Source: Hymenobacter polaris (GTDB lineage: Bacteria > Bacteroidota > Bacteroidia > Cytophagales > Hymenobacteraceae). Taken from it: a stretch of 64,000 nt of DNA. The notes under the pieces were generated by a model, which saw only the letters and a list, made by a program, of their open reading frames with translations, was not told the DNA's origin and ran no database searches. The stretch is from positions 124,001-188,000 of the forward strand of contig NZ_JABBGH010000002.1 in the NCBI RefSeq assembly GCF_012927305.1. Direction: 5' to 3'. The position numbers and the translations under genes are program-made. Positions within the stretch are counted from its first letter, which is position 1, and each line of letters opens with the position of its first letter. Below, one piece after another: positions 48,892-56,460 of the stretch.

Positions 48892-49572
48892 ATGCACATT
48901 GCCCCGGCGGTACTGCCTAGGCTGCTCCTCGCTGCCGGGCTGCTTGCCACAAGCTACCCCTCGCCCGCTTTTTCGGCTACCCGAAAGAAGCCGCACGCAT
49001 CTTCAAAATTGCACGAGAAGAGCCACAAAAAAACAGCCCACCCAGCGTCTAATGCGCCTAGGCGGGCTGTGCGAAAGTTGCGGACGGGCGGGCCGGTGTA
49101 CACCGTTACCGCAACGGTTTACCAGGCGGTAGCCGCCCAAACCGATAGCCACCCGTTTGTGACGGCCGATAACTCCACTATTCGGCGCGGCTACGGCAGC
49201 CGCCAGCGCTGGGTGGCGGTATCGCACGACTTGCTGCAGCCCTGGGGCGGCCGCATTCACTACGGCGACAAAGTGCAGGTGCGCGGCGTGTCGCCCCGGC
49301 TCGATGGGGTATATACTGTGCACGATACCATGCACAAGCGCCACCGGCGGCGCGTCGATATCCTGACTAGCCCCAAGGAGCACCTCGCTATTTCAAGCAA
49401 GAACGTGCGGCTGCAGCTCGTGAAGTCAATAGCTACGCAGCAGCACCCGACCAGGCACCCTAGGCTTGCCAGCACCCACACACCTAAACAGCGGCCGGTA
49501 GCCAGCCATGCGGTGCGCCGCCACCGCTCGCGCCCGGCCCGGCCGGCTTACTTGGCGGCGGCCATTTTGTAG
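48892..49572 (+). CDS. Secreted 3D-domain (RlpA-like double-psi barrel) protein
   Basis: A 226-residue protein with a signal peptide (MHIAPAVLPRLLLAAGLLATS) and a Lys/His-rich linker. The domain (about 68-150) reads YTVTATVYQAVAAQ, ... VAVSHDLL, GDKVQVRGVSPRLDGVYTVHDTMHKRHRRRVDILTSP. The spaced Asp residues (DGVYTVHDT, VDIL) are those of the 3D domain of MltA/RlpA-type proteins. It may act on peptidoglycan. The C-terminus is basic (Arg/His-rich). Its last 25 bases overlap the end of the convergent gene at 49548. Confidence 0.75.
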   Translation: MHIAPAVLPRLLLAAGLLATSYPSPAFSATRKKPHASSKLHEKSHKKTAHPASNAPRRAVRKLRTGGPVYTVTATVYQAVAAQTDSHPFVTADNSTIRRGYGSRQRWVAVSHDLLQPWGGRIHYGDKVQVRGVSPRLDGVYTVHDTMHKRHRRRVDILTSPKEHLAISSKNVRLQLVKSIATQQHPTRHPRLASTHTPKQRPVASHAVRRHRSRPARPAYLAAAIL

Positions 49573-50732
49573 ATGCGGAACGGCTCGTGCGCCGGGGCCA
49601 CGCCCTTGTTCCAGTTGGGCGTTAGGTCCAGCTCCGATACGGTGAAGTACATGCTTTTGCCATCGGGCGCCCAGCTGAAGGTATCGGGCCACTGCAGGCG
49701 CTCCTCTTTCACTAGGGTTTCCACCTTGCCATCGGCGGGGTTGTACTTCAGGATAGAGCCGGTTTCGAAACCCGTCAGGTAGAGCATGTTCTTCGAGTCG
49801 ATTTCCATACCGTCGCAGGCGGCCACGTCGGGCAGCTTCTCGGGCGCGGCGTTCACCTGCGCGGCCGTGAGGGCGGGGTTGCGCAGCACCTCCGTCTTGA
49901 TGCGGTACATGGAGTGGCCCGACAGCGCGCGGTAGTAGAGGTACTGGTTGTCGGTACTCAGGGCAATGCCGTCGGCTTTGAACTGGCCGGGCTTGCCGGT
50001 GGGGTCGATGAGGGCGTGGCCCTGGGCCTTGGTAAGAAAGCCTTTATCGGGCAGCGTGGAGGGCTGCTGCTTGAGCAGGCCGCGGGCTTTGCCGGTAGTC
50101 AAATCCACCACCACCATCGAGCCGGTGCCCGACTCGGTCATATATGCGTAATTGTGCGCCAGGTCGATGCGCACGTCGTTGAGGTACGACTTGCGCGGGG
50201 CAGCATCCTCTGGGATGGAGTACACGCGCACCACCTTGCTGCTGGCCGGGTCGGTTTGCACCAGCTTGGGGCCGCCCGCCACGGTGTACTTGAGGCCGGG
50301 CGAAGCGGGGTCCACCACCCAGAGCTGGCCCTTAGTATCGACGTAGCCGGCCTGCGGGCAAATCCAGTGCTTTTGGGGCTCATTCTTTACCGAGTCGTTC
50401 CACATGCACCAGCTGGCATCGGGGTAGGGGGCTAGGGTGGTCTTGCCCGTCACCAGGGCCACGGGGTAGGTGGGGTTGTAATCCCAGCGCGGCGAAAAGG
50501 CGAATACCTTGTCGCCCGGTGCCACGGCTACGCCCGTTACCTGCGGGGCGTTAATCTCGGCCACGATGGTGAGGGGCGAATTGGCGGGCGCGGGCGCTGG
50601 CACGTGGGCGGCGGTCGAGTCGGCGGGCAGGGTGCCGCGGGCTTGGTTGTCGGCGCTGGAGTTGCCATTGCAGGCGGCCAGCAGGCCGGTAGCGGCCAGG
50701 GCGGCTAGGGTGCTAGCGTGGAAAGTAGTCAT
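49548..50732 (-). CDS. Major royal jelly protein/yellow-like beta-propeller lipoprotein
   Basis: A 394-residue protein starting MTTFHASTLAALAATGLLAACNG at ATG 50732, with a lipobox LLAAC. The propeller contains VTGVAVAPGDKVFAFSPRWD, YPDASWCMWND, YVDTKGQLWVVDPASPGL, YLNDVRIDLAHNYAYMTESGTGSMVVVDLTTGKARGLL and ADGIALSTDNQYLYYRALSGHSMYRIKTEVL. These are typical of bacterial MRJP/yellow family proteins related to gluconolactonase-like hydrolases. It should face the periplasm or surface. Substrate unknown. Confidence 0.85.
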   Translation of the reverse strand: MTTFHASTLAALAATGLLAACNGNSSADNQARGTLPADSTAAHVPAPAPANSPLTIVAEINAPQVTGVAVAPGDKVFAFSPRWDYNPTYPVALVTGKTTLAPYPDASWCMWNDSVKNEPQKHWICPQAGYVDTKGQLWVVDPASPGLKYTVAGGPKLVQTDPASSKVVRVYSIPEDAAPRKSYLNDVRIDLAHNYAYMTESGTGSMVVVDLTTGKARGLLKQQPSTLPDKGFLTKAQGHALIDPTGKPGQFKADGIALSTDNQYLYYRALSGHSMYRIKTEVLRNPALTAAQVNAAPEKLPDVAACDGMEIDSKNMLYLTGFETGSILKYNPADGKVETLVKEERLQWPDTFSWAPDGKSMYFTVSELDLTPNWNKGVAPAHEPFRIYKMAAAK

Positions 50733-50818
50733 GGAAAAGGTAGTGGATGAGCCGAAAAACCCAGGTCGCACGTGCGGCCGGGGTTTGGCATACGGGCGGG
50801 GCGGGCGGCGCGTTGGCC

Positions 50819-51832
50819 CTAGCCGTACGCTAGCACGGCCAACTGTTCAGCTGCTTCGGCCGGGCCCTGAGGCTGCCCTAAGGCATCGTAGAGTAGGGTA
50901 AGCGGCTCGAAGGGGTTGCGCAAAATAACTTCTTCGGTGAGTCCCCAGCGGGGCCAGAGGCCAGCCAGGGTGTGGCCGTAAGCCAGGTTTTCCCAAGGGT
51001 TGAAAACGGTGGCCGTCACGTCGTCCACCAGCGCGTCGAGCACCAACTCGGTGCCGGGCGGGTCGTGAGGGCCGGGGCGGCGCGGGTAGATGTCGGGCAC
51101 GGCCGCCAGCAGGTAGGCCGCGTAGTAGGCGCGGGCCTTGAACTCGGCCACCTGCGCCGGGTGCAGCGGGCGCTGGGCATCGGCGTACACCTGGCGCATA
51201 GCCTGGCCAATAAAGCCGATGTCAATCAGCGTGGCCACCAGCACCGATGGGCCCAGCTTTAGGCTGATAACCAAGGTGTTCAAGTCATCGTCAAGCTCGA
51301 AGACCGGCGCCTCGTAGGCGTCGTCCGCTTCCAGCACAAACACCGAGCCCGGCACAAAGTCGGCGTAGTCGGTAGGCACGCGCAAGCCCTGCAGCAGCTG
51401 GAAAAACGACCGGATGCGGTGCAGCAGGTGCTTGTTTTCGGCAAGAGGATACTGCGGCTTGATGAGCGGCTGCTGCTGCTGCACTAGCTCGGTGGCGAAG
51501 ATGCCGTAGAAGATTTTGCCCAGCCACTGCCACAGCTGCGCTGGGGGCAGCGCCCGCAGCGCCGCCGGGCCCGCCGCCGCGGCCGCCTGCACCGCGTGCC
51601 CTAGGGACTGCAAGCGCTCGTGCAGCGCGAGTGCCAGCGGCAGGCGCAGGGCGCCGTAGGTGGTTTGGCTGTGGTCGAGCAGGTAGAAGGGCCGGTCGGC
51701 GAGCCCGTAAGTAGCTTGCAGCCAATCGTCAAACACCGGCACGGTGTCGGCAGGACCAACGGGCTGGCCGGTGAGGAAGCAGCGGCCGGGGCCAAAATGC
51801 ATCCGCTCGAAGGGGTCGTACAGGGTAATCAT
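50819..51832 (-). CDS. Conserved hypothetical protein, 337 aa
   Basis: Starts MITLYDPFERMHFGPGRCFLTGQPVGPADTVPVF at ATG 51832. The CFLTGQ segment resembles the start of a zinc-binding or HNH-like N-terminus, but no second Cys pair is seen. The rest is helical (LGKIFYGIFATELVQQQQPLIKPQYPLAENKHLLHRIRSFFQLLQGL), then VFELDDDLNTLVISLKLGPSVLVATLIDIGFIG. There is no signal peptide. I recognise the style of a cytoplasmic Hymenobacter family of unknown function. It is tandem with the small helical protein at 51951-52352. Confidence 0.65.
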   Translation of the reverse strand: MITLYDPFERMHFGPGRCFLTGQPVGPADTVPVFDDWLQATYGLADRPFYLLDHSQTTYGALRLPLALALHERLQSLGHAVQAAAAAGPAALRALPPAQLWQWLGKIFYGIFATELVQQQQPLIKPQYPLAENKHLLHRIRSFFQLLQGLRVPTDYADFVPGSVFVLEADDAYEAPVFELDDDLNTLVISLKLGPSVLVATLIDIGFIGQAMRQVYADAQRPLHPAQVAEFKARAYYAAYLLAAVPDIYPRRPGPHDPPGTELVLDALVDDVTATVFNPWENLAYGHTLAGLWPRWGLTEEVILRNPFEPLTLLYDALGQPQGPAEAAEQLAVLAYG

Positions 51833-51844
51833 GCGGCGCGAAAT

Positions 51845-51946
51845 TAGGGTAAGCAGGTAAGGGGGTGGAGGGTAAGAGTTGTTAGCGGAGGCAACGCCCA
51901 CGAACTAATAACTTTTACCCTCACACCCCCTTGCCCGCTTACCCTA
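51845..51946. repeat. Imperfect inverted repeat between two unknown genes
   Basis: TAGGGTAAGCAGGTAAGGGG... (from 51845) pairs with ...CCCCCTTGCCCGCTTACCCTA (to 51946) over about 40 bp with a few mismatches. It fills almost the whole spacer and reaches both flanking gene ends. Confidence 0.75.
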
Positions 51947-51950
51947 GCGG

Positions 51951-52352
51951 CTAGCGCGAAAGCAGGTTGCTGGCTTTAATCAGCAGGCGGCTCAGCTTGT
52001 GCAGCGAGTCGGCGTAGCCGTTGGCCGACTCCTCGCTCACTTTCTGGGTTTCGGCCCCTAGGCTGGCCAGAATTTCGGCAATCTCGTGGGCTTGCGCATC
52101 CGGCGCCTCCAGGCGCTGGCGCAGCAGCTTGATTTCCTGGCAGGTTTTGGCCAGGCCGGGGCGGTCGCTGGCTTCGAGCACGGCCTCCCAGCGCTCCAGC
52201 TCGTGCAGGCCGCTCGTGCCGTCGGCGTTGGGGAGGCCCTGGCCCAGCAGGTTGAGCGTGTCGGTGAGCAAGGCGGTGCTTTGCTCATCGCTGACGTGCA
52301 GCGGCTCGGTACGAGCAGGATTGGTGTGGGGAGTGGGGGCGGTCGAGTCCAT
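51951..52352 (-). CDS. Helical hypothetical protein, 133 aa
   Basis: A soluble, charged, mostly helical protein: LLTDTLNLLGQGLPNADGTSGLHELERWEAVLEASDRPGLAKTCQEIKLLRQRLEAPDAQAHEIAEILASLGAETQKVSEE and a final amphipathic helix LHKLSRLLIKASNLLSR. No family was recognised. It is upstream of and co-directional with the 337-residue unknown protein, so they may share a transcript. Confidence 0.6.
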   Translation of the reverse strand: MDSTAPTPHTNPARTEPLHVSDEQSTALLTDTLNLLGQGLPNADGTSGLHELERWEAVLEASDRPGLAKTCQEIKLLRQRLEAPDAQAHEIAEILASLGAETQKVSEESANGYADSLHKLSRLLIKASNLLSR

Positions 52353-52503
52353 AAGGCGTGGAAGCTAGGGAAAAGGTCAGCTCGTCTATACTCAGGCCAC
52401 TTAAAAAAAGTTGGTCGCGCCCGCTGGCGGGCGCGGCAAGTTGGCTGGCAAGGCGCGGGCTTACGTACAAGCAGCCAGCTCTTACCACCTCACGCAACGC
52501 TAT

Positions 52504-52764
52504 ATGAAACGCGCTTTGTTTGTTTTTTTGCCGGCTGCGGCCCTAGGGCTGCTGGCCGCCTGCACGCCCAACGATAAAACCACCACGACCGACTCGACCA
52601 ACAACAACGCCGCCACCGCGGCCGATACGGTAGGCGCCCACCAAATGCTGGCCAAGGATGCCGCCGGCGTGCGCCTCGACAGTGCCACTACCAAGTCGGC
52701 CACCGGCCTAGGGGGCACGGGCAACGCCACCAGCACGGGCGCTACGAGCCCGCAGGGCCAGTAG
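52504..52764 (+). CDS. Small lipoprotein, 86 aa
   Basis: Starts MKRALFVFLPAAALGLLAACTPND at ATG 52504; the lipobox is LLAAC. The mature part is low-complexity, rich in Thr, Asn, Ala and Gly, and probably disordered. It is in tandem with another small lipoprotein gene at 52848, and both sit upstream of the sigma/anti-sigma pair. No function is known. Confidence 0.65.
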   Translation: MKRALFVFLPAAALGLLAACTPNDKTTTTDSTNNNAATAADTVGAHQMLAKDAAGVRLDSATTKSATGLGGTGNATSTGATSPQGQ

Positions 52765-52847
52765 CCAAAAATAGTGCGCGGCGCATAGGTTACTTTTTGC
52801 GGAGGAGTTGATTAAGTAGTACCCTTCACCACTTATTCTTACTTCCC

Positions 52848-53243
52848 ATGAAAGTTGCTTTCAGCACCCTGTTTGTAGCCGCCGCTGCCCTGTCGCTCGC
52901 TTCTTGCTCGACCGACACCAGCAAAAATGCCGATGGCAGCACCACCACTACGGTAACCACGCCCAGCACCGACTCGGTGAAAGCCGACATGAACGAGGCC
53001 GGCGCGAAGATGGACGCTAAGATGGACGCCGCCGGCGACAAGATTGACAACGCGATGGACAAAGCCGGCGACAAGATGGACGCCGCCGCCGCTAACGCCA
53101 AGGCCAATGCCAACGAAGCCGGCGCCAAGATGGACGCTAAAATGGACGCCGCCGGCCGCAAGATGGACGCCATGGGTGACGCCGCCGCCAAGTCGGCCCG
53201 CGAAACCAAGGAGAACATGAAAGCCGCTGCCAAGCAGCAGTAA
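52848..53243 (+). CDS. Small lipoprotein with LEA-like amphipathic repeats
   Basis: A 131-residue protein: signal peptide and lipobox (LSLASC), a Thr/Ser linker, then repeats of the type NEAGAKMDAKMDAAGDKID and AMDKAGDKMDAAAANAKANANEAGAKMDAKMDAAGRKMDA. The roughly 7/11-residue spacing of Lys, Met, Asp and Ala gives a long amphipathic helix like group 3 LEA or apolipoprotein-type proteins. The repeat unit is also nearly identical at DNA level. It may protect or stiffen the envelope under drying; this is an inference. A terminator follows. Confidence 0.75.
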   Translation: MKVAFSTLFVAAAALSLASCSTDTSKNADGSTTTTVTTPSTDSVKADMNEAGAKMDAKMDAAGDKIDNAMDKAGDKMDAAAANAKANANEAGAKMDAKMDAAGRKMDAMGDAAAKSARETKENMKAAAKQQ

Positions 53244-53280
53244 GCCTGCCGGCGCGACGACCACCGCTGTGCTACCAGAA

Positions 53281-53311
53281 AGCGCCGGCCCTAGGGCCGG
53301 CGCTTTTTTTT
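53281..53311 (+). terminator. Intrinsic terminator built on a CCCTAGGG palindrome
   Basis: AGCGCCGGCCCT joined directly to its complement AGGGCCGGCGCT, a 24-nt perfect palindrome centred on CCCTAGGG, followed by T8 in total. It ends the small lipoprotein transcript. Confidence 0.9.
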
Positions 53312-53396
53312 GGGGTTGGCGTGTGCAATGCGGGCCCGGCCGGCATCCTGCTGGGGCAGGCTGCGCCTGTAGCTGCCTGGGCCCTACCTTGCTTCC

Positions 53397-54029
53397 GTGT
53401 TTTTTCGCCGCCGCCCCGTTGCTTCGCCGCCCCCGGCCTGGGCTACCGACCAGGTAGTGCTGGCCCGCTACCGCCAGGGCGGCGACGTGGCCGAGCTGGG
53501 CGCGCTGTATGAGCGCTACCTGCCCGAGGTGTTTGCCGTGTGCCGCCGCTACCTGGCCCCGCCCGACGAGGACGCCCAGGATGCAACCATGCAGCTATTC
53601 GAGCACCTGGTGGTGAAGCTGCGCACCCACGCACCCGAAAACTTCGGCGCTTGGCTCTACGCCACCGCCCGCAATCACTGCCTGATGGAGCTGCGCGCCC
53701 GCCAGCGCGGCACGGCTAGCGGCGGCCCCCTGCTGCTGCTGCCCGAAGCCCAGGACCTGGAGCTGGCCGCCCTGCATCAACTGCCCGACGCCCTGCGCGA
53801 AGCCGAAGAAACCACCCAGCACGAAGCCGACCTGCAAGCCCTGGAGGCGGCCCTAGGGCAGCTGCCGCCCGAGCAGCGGCGCTGCCTCGAGCTGTTTTAC
53901 CTCGAAGAAAAATCGTACGCCGAAATCGCCACCCTCACCGCCCTGCCCCTGAACTTGGTGAAAAGCCACCTGCAGAACGGCCGCCGCATGCTAAAGCGCG
54001 AGCTAAGCCAAAGCGTGCGAAATTGTTAA
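53397..54029 (+). CDS. ECF-type RNA polymerase sigma factor
   Basis: A 210-residue sigma-70-family regulator starting at GTG 53397. Region 2 is LYERYLPEVFAVCRRYLAPPDEDAQDATMQLFEHLVVKL with WLYATARNHCLMELR. Region 4 is LPPEQRRCLELFYLEEKSYAEIATLTALPLNLVKSHLQNGRRMLKREL, a clear helix-turn-helix. It should direct polymerase to a small envelope regulon. The next gene, 31 bp downstream, encodes its likely membrane anti-sigma partner. Confidence 0.92.
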   Translation: MFFRRRPVASPPPAWATDQVVLARYRQGGDVAELGALYERYLPEVFAVCRRYLAPPDEDAQDATMQLFEHLVVKLRTHAPENFGAWLYATARNHCLMELRARQRGTASGGPLLLLPEAQDLELAALHQLPDALREAEETTQHEADLQALEAALGQLPPEQRRCLELFYLEEKSYAEIATLTALPLNLVKSHLQNGRRMLKRELSQSVRNC

Positions 54030-54060
54030 TTGCTCACCGTTACTTGTTACTTGAACTAAG

Positions 54061-55209
54061 ATGTTGCCCACCAACCCGCTACTGAACGCAACTGCCCCGG
54101 CCGGCCCCCACCTGCCGCTGGCCACGCTGCGCCAGTACGCGGCGGGCACTCTGGCGCCCGCCGCCCAGCACCGCGTGGAGGCCCACGCGCTGGCCTGCCC
54201 ACGCTGCGCCGACATGCTAGAAGGCCTGCTGCAAACCCCGCCCGCCACCACCGACCAAGCCCTGGCTCAGCTGCAGCAGCGCCTGCGCCGCCGGGTACAG
54301 CTGGCCCCGCAGGCGCTGCCTGCCACCCGCGCCCACCGTCGGCATCGCCTGATGGCGTTGCAGCTGGCCGCCGCTGCCACCCTGCTGTTTGGCCTGGTGG
54401 CCGGCGGCTGGTGGACCTGGCAGCAGCGCCACATGCCGGCCGATACGGCCGCGCGCCCGGTGGCTACCCCTAGGGCTGCGGCTACAGCTGAGCCCCCTAC
54501 TACTATCGCCGCGACACTGCCGGCGACGACGGCCACAGTTGCGGTTGCTCGCCCGGCCCGGTCGGCCCGGCACCGCGTGGCCGTTAGCAAAACCAAGCGG
54601 TCACTTATTGCAGCCTCACGGGCGCCCAGCGCCTCGGCAGCGGCGACTAGTTACCCCTCAGCTGATGCTAGCGCGCTTGTGCCAGCACCCGCTTCGGTTG
54701 CCCCGGCTACTACTGCCTCCAATGCCTTAGCGGAAGTAGTAGTGGTGCCGACGCCGATGGCCGCTGCCGCACCAGCCTCTAAACAAGCAGCTTATGATAC
54801 CAGCGTTGCGGCGGCGCCTGGGCTGATGGGACGGACGCGCGGCCTAGCGCTGCGCGCTACCCCCCCGGCATCGGCGCCCACCATGGTGCGCGCCGATGCC
54901 ATGCCCGCGGCGCCCGCCATTCCGCCCACGCCGGTGGGAGGCTACAGCGCCTGGCGCGAGAAGCTGCGCCATGAGGCCGCCGAATTCAAGCCCGAGCTGC
55001 CTGAGCAGCCACTCTCGGGCACGGTGCAGCTGCGGCTGCTGATTGGGGCCGATGGCAAAGTTCAGGAAATCCGGGTGCTGCATGGTCTGCGCGCCGACTA
55101 CGACGAGGAGGCCCAGCGCCTGGTGTGCGACGGCGCTGGCTGGGTGCCCGGCATCGGGGGTGGCAAGCGCGCCGCCCAGGCAGTCGATGTGGCCGTGCCG
55201 TTTCAGTAA
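54061..55209 (+). CDS. Anti-sigma-like zinc-finger / TM / TonB C-terminal fusion protein
   Basis: A 382-residue protein. The cytoplasmic N-terminus has a His42-x3-Cys46-x2-Cys49 motif (HALACPRCADML), the ZAS zinc finger of anti-sigma factors. A single membrane helix spans about 97-120. A long Ala/Pro/Thr linker (about 125-300) crosses the periplasm. The last 90 residues are a TonB C-terminal domain (GTVQLRLLIGADGKVQEIRVLHGL, YDEEAQRLV, GWVPGI). It therefore may both hold the upstream sigma factor and touch an outer-membrane TonB-dependent receptor, sensing receptor state directly. No TonB box partner is seen nearby. Confidence 0.85.
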   Translation: MLPTNPLLNATAPAGPHLPLATLRQYAAGTLAPAAQHRVEAHALACPRCADMLEGLLQTPPATTDQALAQLQQRLRRRVQLAPQALPATRAHRRHRLMALQLAAAATLLFGLVAGGWWTWQQRHMPADTAARPVATPRAAATAEPPTTIAATLPATTATVAVARPARSARHRVAVSKTKRSLIAASRAPSASAAATSYPSADASALVPAPASVAPATTASNALAEVVVVPTPMAAAAPASKQAAYDTSVAAAPGLMGRTRGLALRATPPASAPTMVRADAMPAAPAIPPTPVGGYSAWREKLRHEAAEFKPELPEQPLSGTVQLRLLIGADGKVQEIRVLHGLRADYDEEAQRLVCDGAGWVPGIGGGKRAAQAVDVAVPFQ

Positions 55210-55211
55210 GA

Positions 55212-55289
55212 GATAGACAAGTAAGCAAAACAGGCGGTCATGCTTCGGCTGCGCTCAGCATGACCGCCTGTTTTGCTTACTTGTCTATC
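55212..55289. repeat. REP-like palindrome variant, copy 4 (32-bp perfect arms)
   Basis: Arms 55212-55243 and 55258-55289 are perfect complements. The core GGCGGTCATGC...GCATGACCGCC matches the other copies, but the inner part reads TTCGGCTGCGCTCA instead of the usual stem. It lies between the convergent anti-sigma/TonB and peptidase genes, starting 2 nt after the stop, and can act as a terminator. Confidence 0.88.
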
Positions 55290-55291
55290 CC

Positions 55292-56377
55292 TTACAGCTT
55301 GGTGCCGGGCTTGAAGCTGCCGTCTTCTACCGACTTGAGGTAGCGCACCAAGCCCGTCATGTATGTTTGCTGGTCGTCGTACATGGCCATGTGGCTGCCC
55401 TGAGGGCAGATGAGCGAATTGCCCCTGGGCACTTGGGTAGCAATCCATTCCATGTGGGCGGGGTCCATGGTGTCGTACTTGCCGCCGATGCTTAGCACCG
55501 GAATCTTTAGCTGCGGCAAGTCCTTGGTGCGGTCCCAGGTAGTGAGCTTGCCCGAGATGCCGAACTCGCTGGGGCCCTGCATGGTCACGTAGAGCGACTG
55601 GTTGATTTTGCCCATCGCGCGCGTCACGGGCTCGGGATTGGGCACGATGCGGCACAGGTGCTGGGCGTAGAAGTTGGGCTCCAGCAGTCCCATGTAGCGC
55701 GGGTTACTGAAGTCTTTCTTCGCCTCAATCTGCCGAATTTCGCGCAGCACCTCGGGCTTCAACTGCTTAGCCAGCACCTCATCGGCATACTTGCCGTAGG
55801 CGGGGCAGCTCATCATCATGTTGCTGATGATGAGGCCCTTGAGGTTCTGCTGGTACTTAAAAGCATACTCGGCCGCCAGGATGCCGCCCCAGCTGTGGCC
55901 CAGCAGGTAGAAGTTGTCTTTGTTGAGGTTTAAGGCTTTACGCACCTGCTCCACTTCCTCCACGTAGCGCGGCAGGCTCCACATGGCCGTGTCCCTAGGG
56001 TTGTCGGAGTTGCCGCAGCCGAGCTGGTCGTAGTAGATAAACTCGATGCCTTCCTGCGGCAGGAAGCTTTCCATGCACTCGAAGTACTCGTGCGTGGCGC
56101 CCGGCCCGCCGTTGAGCAGCAGCACCTTGGTTTTGGGGTTGTTGCCGAAGCGCTTGGTCCAAACGTGGAAGGTACCCTTGGGCGTGCTGATGGGAATAAC
56201 CTGCACGCCGCCCGTTTTTACGCCCGTTTCCTGGGCCGGGAAGTAGCCGGCTGGTGGGTTGCTAGTGGAGGCGGTGCCCGCCGGGGTGTCGGTAGTAGCG
56301 GCCGGATGGCAGGCGGCTAGCAGCAGGCCGCTGAGCAGCCCGCCCAGGACTAGGCGGTAGTAGGTAGAAAAGGGCAT
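55292..56377 (-). CDS. Proline iminopeptidase-like alpha/beta hydrolase lipoprotein (S33)
   Basis: A 361-residue protein starting MPFSTYYRLVLGGLLSGLLLAACHP at ATG 56377, lipidated at Cys23. Oxyanion motif LLLNGGPGATHEYFE (HGGPG-like), then YYDQLGCGNSD, the nucleophile Ser162 in LLGHSWGGILA, and a C-terminal His in QGSHMAMYDD. This is the S33 prolyl aminopeptidase/tricorn-interacting-factor pattern. It would release N-terminal proline or other residues from peptides at the envelope. It is co-directional with the M28 peptidase gene upstream. Confidence 0.9.
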   Translation of the reverse strand: MPFSTYYRLVLGGLLSGLLLAACHPAATTDTPAGTASTSNPPAGYFPAQETGVKTGGVQVIPISTPKGTFHVWTKRFGNNPKTKVLLLNGGPGATHEYFECMESFLPQEGIEFIYYDQLGCGNSDNPRDTAMWSLPRYVEEVEQVRKALNLNKDNFYLLGHSWGGILAAEYAFKYQQNLKGLIISNMMMSCPAYGKYADEVLAKQLKPEVLREIRQIEAKKDFSNPRYMGLLEPNFYAQHLCRIVPNPEPVTRAMGKINQSLYVTMQGPSEFGISGKLTTWDRTKDLPQLKIPVLSIGGKYDTMDPAHMEWIATQVPRGNSLICPQGSHMAMYDDQQTYMTGLVRYLKSVEDGSFKPGTKL

Positions 56378-56460
56378 AGCGAGGTAGGAAATTGCGTGGC
56401 TAAATGTAGGAGCTTCGTGGGTGGCAATGGCCCTAGGGGCACTGGGGGCCATGGCCAGGG

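Noticed and set aside
52848..53243. Repeated DNA in the lipoprotein gene as a CRISPR array
   Set aside because: The repeats are in-frame coding units with signal peptide and lipobox upstream, without spacers of constant length.
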